From Lineus longissimus (lineage: Eukaryota; Nemertea; Pilidiophora; Heteronemertea; Lineidae), in assembly GCF_910592395.1 (NCBI RefSeq), contig NC_088320.1:1550001-1614000 (forward strand): 64,000 nt of DNA, read 5' to 3'. Both the position numbers and the translations under genes were made by a program. Positions 13,399-25,500 of the stretch are shown piece after piece; the first letter of the stretch is position 1; the number at the start of each line of letters is the position of its first letter. The notes under the pieces are model-generated. The model made no database searches, had not been told where the DNA came from, and saw only the letters and a list, made by a program, of their open reading frames with translations.

Positions 13399-13640
13399 TC
13401 AAGGACTTAGTGAGCCCCCCTTTAGGTCGGGGGAGCTCCCCCGAACCCCCCTACGAGCATATGTTAAGTGCAAGCTCTAACAACTACAGCTGTTACAATG
13501 GGGGGACACCCCCCAAACCCCCCTCCGTCGACATAGGTTTTTACCAGTGCGTTGGGGGGGAAGCTCCCCCCAAACCCCCCCGGTGGACAGTCAACTAGCC
13601 CTTCTGTGTCATACTGCTGGGGGGGGGGGGGGGGTGCGAT
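13399..13640. repeat. G/C-run hairpin-rich tail next to repeat copy 2
   Basis: At least three units with paired runs of six G and six C around AAGCT or ACACC occur, e.g. near 13432-13450, 13500-13521 and 13552-13580, and the block ends in a G tract (about 13619-13634). Related to 2716-2905 but with different unit number and spacers. Confidence 0.55.
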
Positions 13641-16569
13641 GGGGCCATCCATATAGTTCCTTCCGACACATTTTTGTTTTGGTAATGTAATACATTGTGA
13701 TTGTCCTTATTCACGGGAATCGGGCGTTTCCAGTGATATACGACACAAATAGGTTGTCCTCATGCATTCACTTTGGAAACGCATTTTAAAATAGATGGTT
13801 ACGTCCTGTTAATGGGGCACGTCATCATCGCGTACATTTGGGAAAAACTCCCTAACGAGACCGGAGCAGACGGCTGAAAGTAGTTTAATTATTGGCCGCT
13901 AGGGTACAGAATGTACGTCGCTCACCCGAATTTTTCACGCAACTATAGCTAAATAGAGCTAGTTCTAGTTTGTGATTCAATTTGATACTTCAGATTTGGG
14001 CAGTAGACCAATATAACTTAGTCGTCAGTGTGGTTTTAAGCTGGAAAAACGTATTCGTTTTTCTTAAAGTGCCTTTTTTGGACGGGTGTGTGCGATTGTT
14101 TTGTTTTTATGTCACGTGACCTCGACCATGTCGACACAAAATTGAAATAAACCACCCTTTTCTGTCATTATTTAGGACGGATATTTCTCTAATAAAAATA
14201 TTAATATAATTGGCCAATTTCTTAGGCATATGATGTAGCGAATTCCCATGAAGATTTAAATTTAATTTAACTTAATTTCAACCAATGGGATAGCAACCAC
14301 CACCGGAAGATCGCGGAGAAATCGGTAAACTCAACGGAGTTAATTCAGAAATTTACCAAAAAAAATTGTTTGTAGGATATACAATAGTTACTCTCTTTAT
14401 TTCTAATCATACACTATATACTCCCGCACACACGTGTATCTTAAGAGCCCCTCCTAAGAGGGGGGCTTATTATGTGTCCACTTTGGCACCAGGCCCACAC
14501 CTTATTTTTGATTTGGGCCCCAAATTAATACCAACATTTCTACACACCTTCCTTAATTTATAATAATGGGCCCCCAATACCAAAATTTCTACAATACAAC
14601 TCTCCAACTGTACTGAAACAGACCAAAAACAGAATCCAAATATCCATAGATCCAAATCAGGCTTTGCATTCCCAAATTTGTATTCTGAGACAATGTCACA
14701 ACCTCTGAAGACTGCAGCCTCCTTGTCCCAAAGACCAGTATTGTTGGCTGTGCTAGAACTGTTCTGTCGCAGGTAACGGTCAATCATGGTCAAATTATGC
14801 GCTGCAGGAGTATGATGAATCGGAAGCAGCTGGACTGAACCATTTCGTCACTCCTCAAGATCACAGTGTGGATGGTGTATGTTGTTGTTGGATAAAACCA
14901 AGGTCAAAGGCACTATCTCCTACTGTTTGAACAACTGGGGCCTGTGCCTGGTACATGCAGGTATCCTCAGCTCTGAATTCGGCATTCAAGTCCGTGGAAT
15001 CGGGTAATGAACTCGGAAAACTAAATTTTGTAGGCAAGCTGTCCGTTTATTCTATGCTGAACCATTAACAAGTCACAAAAACTAACTACACCAACTGTTG
15101 ATCCTTACAATATTTAAGGTCACAATACAATAATGATAGAATTTCTGCCTGACCTTATTCATGAAACTGAGATTTTCCCACCTCTTTCGTCTCGTTTTCA
15201 GTGAAAGAACAAAACCAAGAAAACACCAATGTTTGAGGTACATTCTAAATAAACTTGGATTCTTGGCAATCTCATTTCACTGATTATGACCATCTTTCTC
15301 AGTAATATGGGCTTTAAACAATAACAATGTGGTAATAATGATACAGGAAAGTTCAACGAAGACTACCAGATCTATTTTTAAAATGCAATATGATTGTAAA
15401 ACCCGACAGCGTAATTTAATCCTTCCCTGTGTGGTACCACTCTTACAACTTCAATACAAAGTGAGCATCCTCTCTCAACATTGCCATTTACGTCATGCAC
15501 AAATCAACCAGTTGTGAATTATCTTTTATGACAACCTGCCGTACAATTTTGTTATTTTCCACACAACACAAAAGTTCCAGACAGCAGATTAGTAACTTGT
15601 AATAAATTTATGACTTAAGTTTTACAGATATGTGTTTAAGCTATACCAATGAGAGAAAAGTTAACAAAAACAAAACAAAAGAAAGTACATTTGTAACAGG
15701 AGCCAAACGACTGTCGACTGTTTCACTCGGCTATCCTAACAAGTATTTTAGTGTCTTCTTGTTGAAGTACTTGTACTGGACAGATATGTAAGGCCTACAC
15801 CAGTGAAGGAAGATAATTACAATGACAGTGAGCAGAGATGTTGCCACTTTGGCTGGTTACTTCTCAATCAAGAGAACCTCAAGCTACATGGAGATTTCAC
15901 AATTTTGTCACCATAATCATGGATACATGCCTTATTTCCACATCGAGACATTCCTCCTGTTTGAGAAGCAATCTGATATCACCTTTTGGCAGTTTCTTCA
16001 TAAACCTTCAGATTTGGAGGTAGCCTTCTAAAGCAGCAATAGTTCCCAAGTGACGAGATGTAAGATAGAAACCGGTCATCTCTTTAGGGCTGAGGTAAGT
16101 GGCAGTTATTGCCAGAATAATCTGTCTGATCATGACAATAGACTAATCTCTATGCGAGATTTCCTCAAGCCTTAAAGGGACAATGTTTCTAACATTAAAT
16201 GTTTACACCAATAACACATCTATCAGCTGTCTGGAGTTGTATACCTGGCTTTCAGCTGGCACACGAGTTTTGAGAAATAAATAAATTCATGAGCACATAT
16301 CTATTTAACAAGTATCACACATTCCTGAATCTAAACTTTGGGCATTGTCATAAAGCCATAGGAATCAAGACACACCTTCAAGACCATGACTAGTTTCTGA
16401 CCTCTATATAAACAATACTGTTACATTTTATCAACACAACAATAATAAAACAAACAGAAGATACATGTATGTGCCCACAAGGTGACACCTTTGTCACTGT
16501 TACCATAGCCAGGTGACGTTACAGTCAAGTGAAAGCCAGCCAGCTGAAGCCAGGTGATCAGGTAATTGT
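13641..16569. other. Intergenic region and probable 3' UTR of the V-ATPase gene
   Basis: No coding exon recognised. The part between about 15000 and 16569 lies just downstream of the minus-strand V-ATPase stop codon and probably includes its 3' UTR. AATAAA on the minus strand occurs at 15046-15051 and 14396-14401. The region is AT-rich without clear repeats. Confidence 0.4.
15046..15051 (-). terminator. Candidate polyadenylation signal, V-ATPase subunit a
   Basis: AATAAA on the minus strand, about 1.5 kb past the stop codon. It is the nearest clear canonical hexamer I found downstream. Its use is an inference. Confidence 0.3.
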
Positions 16570-19500
16570 CTAAGAGATGTCCTCCGGTCCGTGTTGCTCC
16601 ATGATGGACTCGAATGAGAATGGTAAGAACTTGTATCCTGCACCAATGTAGAACTTATTCTGGAACTCAACCCTGCAAGGAGACAATGAATGATGAAGGT
16701 TTATCACATCATGCTTCTTTTGAATATTACTGTGGATATGAATAAAGATGAAGATGCGCACTTACACTGACCTTAAGATGATGCATGTATATTCCTGTTT
16801 CAAGGTCCATTCCCCAGGACGATTTTGTGTCTGAGCTGAAGCTACTCGGTGAACAAGAATTACATTCATATCTCGCCATCTCTGCAAGCTCCAGTATCTA
16901 TTTACTCCTGGGTGGAGAGAAGAAAGTAGGACGACAGAAGGAACAGCAGTGACCAATGATCTCCTGAGGTACTTACCAATGCAAACGCAGTGTGTGCAGG
17001 AAGGCTGACAGGCCCTCCATCAACAAGAGAATAGCAATGGTTAGAACGGCCCAGAAAGAGAAAATGGCAACCAACACGGGGGTACCAATCCAACCATTCA
17101 TGCTGAGACCAATACGCATCACCATTGTCCAAAGTACTTCAGAAAGTTCTGGAATTGGAGAAATTGTATTTAGGACAGCTGGGCAGATATTAGGAGATAT
17201 ATCTGTTAGAGAAGCATCGGTGTTGATGATGCACTTGACTGCATGGGCCAAGCTGAGTGCTTCGAGTTGTAGCTGGGAGCCTGTGTACTCTTCTGTTTCA
17301 CTTACCGGCATGGGCCAAGCTGAGAGCCCAGAGTCGGAGGTAAGAGGCAGTGTTTGAGACACAGCCGAGACAGTACTCTATCGTGTGAATACATTGGTGG
17401 ATGAACACATCGGCAAAGTCAAACTGAAAGACAATATTATAAAATCAGCAAAAAGTGTAGTGCAATTCAATAAAACACACATTTTAGATATTTCTATGAT
17501 GATCTGTGCCCCATATGCTGGGAGTAGTATATTCTAATGAATGATTTAATTTCAATGCTGGACTTCCCTGCGGCGAATGAAGATCCCAACCATACTCACC
17601 TTATGGCATGCTGTGATGGGGACTAGGAAATCTCCATCTATTGTGACAAAATCCCTCAAACAAATAACAAAAAAGTTCCTCCCCATCCCCAAGAACTTAA
17701 ACAGAATTCAATCAAAACCTTAAACTCTCAATTCAAATGAAACAACATTTAAATCACCTCCTCATCAACCTCCTCCTCTGGCAGTTTGACATTTCCGTCG
17801 TGGTGTCTTACTTCTCCACGTTCGTCAACGATGTCGCCACTGTTCACGGATAAATGTGCACCACCAGACAACTGTCAATCAAACAACGATTGGCATGTAG
17901 GAGACAATGTTACTAAAACATCTAACCACCAATTAGGAAATACAAAACTCATCAGATTTTGCAGTCGTGACTCAGAGTTTCTAGATTTTTTCTCACACTC
18001 ATCAACTGTCAGGACTACAAAATCAGAAGAATCTAAGTATCTTCCTAAAAAACCTGCAACCTTGGGTTACCAATCAAATCATGCCCATCAGTCCATATCA
18101 ACAGCTGGTGCTGAGAATGTTAACCCAAAGTTACATCGACCACAGACTGGAGGCTTCATCACCAACATGGCCAGGAAACGTTGACAAATTAATTCTGGAA
18201 ATCTTCAGTAAATGAGAGCAGACCTCTGAGCAAAGGTTAAACCAAATTTATGATTTTGAAAGGTTTGGCAACTGGCCATGTTGGCGATGGAAACCAGGAT
18301 GATATTTCATCGCAAGCATGGCCTGAAAAAAGACAAAAATGGTTGTAAATTAATGAAGGATTTGTCGTTCTTTGGCCACGGTGGTGATGTCAGTCTTGCT
18401 CTGAACACCGCTGCTATGGATGCAAAATAATATATCATGTCACCTCTTCTTCTTCCTCCTCGACCAGTCGTGCTGCACCGTCATGGTGCTGGACCTCTGG
18501 ATTCTCCGGATCCACCACTCCATTCACAGGTAACGGGGCCTGTCCACGGGACTGAAAGATCGTGCGACACGATGAAGCAGTGCATTGTGCCCAAGTTGTG
18601 CACGGAACATCTATTTTTTAAAGTATTATTGCGTGAGGACTGACATTGAATTTCAAGTCACTTTTACAGGGAAGCTTCATTGAACATTTAGGGTCTTTTT
18701 TACAAGAGAAATTAAAATACAGATCGTGGTGCCAAGAAATTATCAAGAAGTCTATCATTGAAAAAATACCTCCAAAGTTTGATGCGCATTAATTTTGTGC
18801 TAGAGAGGTTAACTTCAACCACTGAGAAGGAAGATCTTTGGAAGTATACAGGCCCGATTGTTTAAAAAACCATTCGATACCAAAACCATCCAAACCAAAT
18901 TGGAGAAACATTTGAAAAGGTAAATCGTTCCAACACAAAGATTCAAGGTACTTTCAACCTCGGCGTATTGAGACATGTTCAACACGACTCCATCAAGATG
19001 AATATAACAGGACTGGTGCCAATTTAGTTGATGTTCTAGCGACGGGGCAAATGATACAAAACAACAGTATGTATTCTCCCGCAGTTGCCATGAGGAGTTG
19101 TAAACACAACATTAAAACAAACTACAACACCTGAGAAAACTTCATGCATACCACAACCCGGACAAAAAATGTCCGACACCGTCCATCTTTCAGACATATT
19201 TGCCAGTGCATGTATAGACAAATTGGGATGAAACGAAATCATGAAATATCTACATGTTCAACTTATCTTGAGATATTTGTTGTTCGCAAGGTGTTTCCAA
19301 TGAGTTCCACAGAAAGGTTTGGATGATTTTGATAGAACTGAGCAAAGAAAGAACTGGAAACCGAGAACTGATTCAAAACTGTAGAAAAATACGTCGAGTT
19401 TTAAACCTGAAAACTTATGCCTGATGAAGAAAATCGACAGAAAAGTTTGAAACATTCTTATAATTCCCTCAAAGCGTGGACAAGGTTGAGATTCAAAAGG

Positions 19501-22500
19501 GAAGACAAAGGACAGAAAATGATAACAGGGACTCTCTCAATATTTGAGCATCCCATACACAGAAAATAGAATACAGAGAGATATTATCTCTTCTGTGAAA
19601 CCTTGATGACAGTACAGGACAATCATTTTCCACACGTTTAAAGTTTAACCAACATACCACATATAAGTCAAGGCAAACATTAGCAACAATGGGAGAATGA
19701 AATAGGCGGTTAGCTAAGTCAAGGACCACAGAAAGTCAAAGCATATTCTTTGCAAAACCACACAAACAGATTTAATGTTTGGCAAAGATTTCATCCTTAA
19801 GCTGACACAAAACTAATGTCTTAATTTAGAATAGAACGCTATGCTATGACAGTGACATGTGTTCATAAACCAAGGACCCAAGGTGTAATGGGAAAACATT
19901 CACTTCTGTTAAAACAAGGGGGACTCTGCTCGACTTGGGCTGAAATGTCTGATTGTTTATTTGTAGGACACCACTCCGTAGAGCTCGTGTAGTTCATCAC
20001 TTTTGTACGTCAGAATATTGTGCTGACGTCCACCAGAAAGTGCCAAATATCGACCATGTCATGGTGACCGCACTGGTTCTTTAGATGGCATCTCAAAACC
20101 ATAAAGTTCTCATGCCCAACAATGATTCAGTGATTGATTAAAATGATGGTGAGTCGCAACAATACACAATCAGATTTTCTGCATCTGGACAGACAACATA
20201 GGTCAATCCCCAGTTAACTGTGAAGATGCCATAGCCACAGAGTAGGGTTCCCCTTAAGATTGCACCCCAATCCTCAAGAAGCCATTGTTAAAGTCACCTC
20301 TGGAACATCAACATGTATAACTAAGGATTGACGGGCCTGAAGGATAGAAGGGTAAACAAATGATGATACGAGAGTAGATTCATATCTAAACGAAATTAAA
20401 TAAGTGAAAAGAAAACTATCTTAAATTTTTCTGGGTTTTAAAGAAAGAGTGGAACTGAAATGTTTGAGCACTCATTGGAAAGGCCTTGGATTGTACCAAC
20501 TTTAAGACTTTTTTGGTGTGAAAAGTGTGAAAAATGGAGAGAGCAGCTTCAGATCAGATCATACTGGCAATGTCTGGTATTTATAACCTATCACACAGGC
20601 ATGCAAAGAATAATTCCAATTTTCAAAATGCCACACACCAAGTGTTTCTGCTACCACCGCAGCAGAAGACTGTCACATCATGTTCAACTGATGGAGAATA
20701 CATGGACATGCAAGAGATAAACAGGAGCTGGACTGTTCACATAAAGTGTCAGATTTGACTGTTTGGCCTTCATGGATTAATTCAAGAGAAATGAAACCTT
20801 GTGGAGAATAATGAAAGACACTAAACCCGAGGCTTTTAGTTCCCGGAAACACGCAAAGTAAAATCAATTGTACCTACCGCCGATTTCTCCTGGTGCTGTT
20901 TACGGAGAATGAGGGGCTTGATGACCAACATCCATGGTACGCAGAGCAGTGCGACGATCACCAGGAACGTTTGGAACGACTTCTGCCCGGTGTAGAAAGG
21001 TTTGACGGAGCAGTTGTCGTCAGGGCCGTTGGGGTACTTCAACAGGAACATGTTGATCAAACCTGGACAAGAAAGGCACACAAGTAAACCCTAAGCTCCA
21101 GTTTTCAACTGACCAACCAACCAATGTTAACGCCGAATTTGTAGCTCTTCAAATGGCTCACTGATTGAGACGCCAAACCAAGACTACAGAGTGTGACTGG
21201 GTAGCTGAATATCTCACATGCTGTTTCCTGTAGAGAAGAACTTTGGGTTTGATTTCACTGTAAAGCGGGAAAATGTTGCAGTTCCACGTTCTACAGGCCT
21301 TGTGGTCAACTACATCAGAATATTCCTATGTCTGTGAGAAGAAACTGCACAGATTCCCATGGTTTTCCACTGTAGTGGGAACAAGATAATTGAAAACAAT
21401 GGAAATGCCAAGGACAATCATTTCAATCATCATCATTTAAGCTCTGACTTACTGATGAGGAGACTCGGGGCACAGTGGCCCATCATCATATAAACTCTGA
21501 CTTACCAATGAGGAGACTCGGGGCACAGTGGCTCATCATCATATAAACTCTGACTTACCAATGAGGAGACTCGGGGCACAGTGGCCCATCTCAGGGGTGA
21601 ACGTACACCACTTGTAGAAGATGAGGATGACGAGATAAACAAAGATACAGAGCATGAAGAGCAGCTGGGGGATAAACTCGCACCAGATGTTCAGTTTCCT
21701 CTTGAAGTAGCTGCAAGATGATTATAATCAGTGTCATTATAGAAAGATTTTATAAATCTTACTCCTGGTAGCCTTAGGCAATTCTTACCGTAATGCGATC
21801 GACCCACGAAAAGTGATGAATACACAACCCTTTGTCTCCGCATTGTCTCTACTATGTTTTGGCAAAAACAGACAGCCAGCGACGTCAGGGAGATGTCATG
21901 AAGATCACTTGCTAGATGTATCTGTTTCTGATTTTGAAGACAACTTGGACTGTCAGAGGTCACATCAATGAACCAAGTTTCTGTCGACAACATATTCATA
22001 CAGAGTTTGGTGGCTTGTTTTTTTATAATAAACAACTTACGTGTGGTTGAAGAGACTGAGCCACAGACCAAACATCATCTGAGAGATCCCAAGGATGACT
22101 GACAACTTCATCTTGAATGAGTTCCCAAATGTGATCTTGTTGTCCGCGATATTCCACAACTGAAGAAGGAAATCGACAAGTTACAGACAATTCAACTTCT
22201 GTTAGTGCACTTTAGTGCCAATTTAACACTGATCAGTATTGTGAAGAAGGTTCAAGCATATTTCCATCTGAAATGAATCGCATCATTTTGCCAATGCAGA
22301 CAAACTGCTAGTTTAAAATGAAGATAAAAGAGACTCACTGGATCCATCCCAAAGTAATATGGAGTTCCACGGTACATAGTAGTCGTATTCGACCTGACAG
22401 GCTGCAACATGATTAGTTTGCTCTTTTGGTAGAATGCTCTGCAATTCAAAAAGAAAATGGAGACTGCAAAATCAAAACAAATGAACTGGAATAATCATTT

Positions 22501-25500
22501 GAAATCCATGACGAGTTTGATGAAATGTTGTGGAATCAACATTTTGAAATTGTCCGGATTGTTCTGCGTGATCTTTTCACCATCACTTACTATTCCAAAA
22601 CTTAGTTTGTTAATATATAGCATAATAACCAACCCGCTATACTGTGGTGTCCAGGCAGATCCAAATATGTTCAGCGGCTTGGAAAACACGTCATTATATA
22701 TGAGGCCTGAATACATGGCAAAGCAGCCCATTAGCAAGATGATGTAACGGCCGCCAAAGAATGTGTTCCATATCTCGTTGTCACTCTTCTTTGCGCCGAG
22801 ACTCTTTTCTCTGATGACCATCCAGAAGCCAAAGAGAAACATGAGCAGACCGTGGCCAAGGTCGCCGAACATGACCGAGAACAGGAACGGGAATGTGATG
22901 ATGGCGAACGGTGCTGAAATAGATGAGAAAGGTGGTCAGTGTTCGGTTTTATCTTGAGAACTACATGTAGAGCAGGGCACAAGGGAGTTTGTGAGAGTCT
23001 TCTATCACACCTGATAGTCTTATTTGTAACCTTGTTTACAAGATAACACACCAAAGTCAAGATGAGCATGTGCTGGTTGAGTTTCACCTGACTGGAACCA
23101 TGCAGTGTGAGTCCGACAGTCAGGGTTTCCCCCAGAGGGGGGGCAAGGGGGGCAGTTGCCCCCCTAAATTGTCCAAAAACAGGCAAAATTTGTTGTTTTG
23201 ACCAGGATTTTCTACAAAATTATGGTTTTGCCCCCCCTTGAATTTATTTCTGGCAGAAACACTGACAGTGATGATGATGCAAAGACAGGGTGATACTAAC
23301 CAGGATTTGCCTCCCTATAGTTGGCCACACCATAAGCATCGATGATATTCTGGAATGCGCTGGTGAATTTGTTGACACGATTGTAGGTCGGCGGTGGTTG
23401 CTTCGTCTGCATGCGATTCAAGATGGAGGGGACGCTGCTACCACTTCTCTCCTGAAACGAGGTTTGATTGTACGAGTAACGATCAGAAACATTGCAGATT
23501 ATGGAATCTCACATATACAGAGGTATCCAGTTCTTCTACAGGACAAGGAGGTCAGAATTGGGTGGAAATCAGCCATGCTAGACCAATCTCTGTTTCTCAA
23601 ACATTTCAATAATGACGAAAATGACTTACAGTTCCTCTCCTCAGAGCCAGCTGAATCTTATCCAGATCGGAGACAGCGCACCAACACTCAGCAATCAGAC
23701 ATTTCTGTGTCACATCGAGGTTGAACATGTTCAGCGTGTGATAGATTGCCTTGATCTTGCGGACCTTGATGAACCAGACTTTGATGTTCTTGGCGGCAGC
23801 CACAAGGACGCGGTGACGATGATCCTGGGTCTGGCCGAGGACGGTGTTCAAGTCCTCGATACGTGTCATGACACCGACAGCCATCTCGCGTCGCTCTGCT
23901 GGGGTTTCAGGGCACGGGTAAAGTGTAGCACGGAATCTGTGAGAAAGGTGGAAAAAAATGAAACATGAGCTCTGATACTGTGAAAGTGCTGTCTCAAAGT
24001 GCTTTTCAATTATACCCCGCCTCATCATTAACCCTTTCTGTAGGAAGTTAAAACAGAAACAGTCATCAACGGAATGACAATCCCATTAAAGATGACCTAG
24101 TTCAGAATATTGAGGAAAGCCAAGAAGTAAACAATCCTTGATGCATACCCCTCACAGATCTTCTTGACACGAGACTTGAGCTGGTCTCCTTGGAAGAAGA
24201 TGATGAAGACAGACTTCCTCACTTCCTCGCCGGTCACGGGGTCTTCGAGGGGGGTCTCGATCTCCGTCTGCTTCAAGAACACGTTGCCTCGACAGGCGCG
24301 CCACAACATCCTCTCGAAGGCTGGGATGCGTTCACGATGGATCACACCAGCGACAAACCTGGAAATAAACACAGAAGTAAAATGTTTTAACATCAGTTGT
24401 AGCATGTAGTTTGTCGATTACAGTGTCACCCCTACTGAAAGGACCAGCCAGACTTTTATCCACCAAGGTGTATAAATGGGAACCATTCCGAAATTCTGTA
24501 ATTGTAGTGCTGATTGACCAGCTCATCTGAATTCTACTGAAAGGCCTAAGGATAGACCGGGTCAAAGTCTGAATCTTGATCATAAGCTATTACCTCTACT
24601 ATAGTTGATATTGGACTATGAACCCCCAATGATTGTTAATATTGCCAGAGCAGGGCAGATCTTGAAGGAAAATTGCACTACTCCATTTGTTAACAAAGAA
24701 ATTTGTAAAAAAATTGTACTTCCTGAACTTCCAACCTACCGAGAATGACCGACTTACCCAAGATGTATGGTGGCCTGATGGCGGAGCTGAAGCTCATCCT
24801 GCTCGATGAGGGCATCTTGTGTTTCCCCGATCAAAGCGCGCTCATGCTAGATGAACACAAACACAGATAAATAAACAACACCGATGTTATAACATAGCTT
24901 ACCGCCTAGCGTACAAGTTGTGTCCAAAAATGTCCCCACCTGAGACAGTGACAGGATTTACAGCAGAAAAGTTGCATTCACTCAAAAAGACCCGAAGTGG
25001 ATTAACATCTAGTGGCTTTTGCAACTGAACTCTTCTTTTCAAGAACAGAACTGAAGGTCAACTGTTTTGTTTCTGACTTTCTGTCACACTGTAGAGACAA
25101 GGACATTTTTCACACATCCACATATCTGTTTTCTGGTGATCTGCAGAGTAAAGACGTACAGGGGATGAAGAAGAATATATTTTATTTGAGGAGACGACTG
25201 GAGCCTGTTATGCAATGAAACCTTGCCTTTCATGCACCTTATCCCCTGAGAAACAAAGAAGTCATGAAGTAGTTAGGAATGCATCACACCCGCTGAATGA
25301 ATTTTAATGACCTTGGAGGAAAAGAAACCAGTGTGAAGAGTTTTGATGAACATGTCCCAGTAACAGAAATTAAATTGAGCAACATAACTAAAGGAATCAT
25401 CAAGAATTAAGGTAACATATTCTTTGCACAAAACTCAATGAACTCAACTAGGCTATTTGAATATGACAATTCGTTCCTCAAATCATTGCAAAAAAAAGTT

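Noticed and set aside
16973-17362. Single 129-codon V-ATPase exon reading through the 157-bp intron
   Set aside because: Its upstream half is in the wrong frame for the conserved [12 protein letters not shown] segment; splicing 17306 to 17148 restores the family sequence.
19968-20060. A third V-ATPase alternative exon ([10 protein letters not shown]-like start)
   Set aside because: It begins like exon 14A on the minus strand but has no AG acceptor at the right place and soon reaches a stop; similarity is too short.
22252-22449. Short minus-strand ORF beginning MNCRAFYQK as its own gene
   Set aside because: It is the V-ATPase exon 22339-22438 with flanking intron; the acceptor GAATTGCAG fixes the true start.
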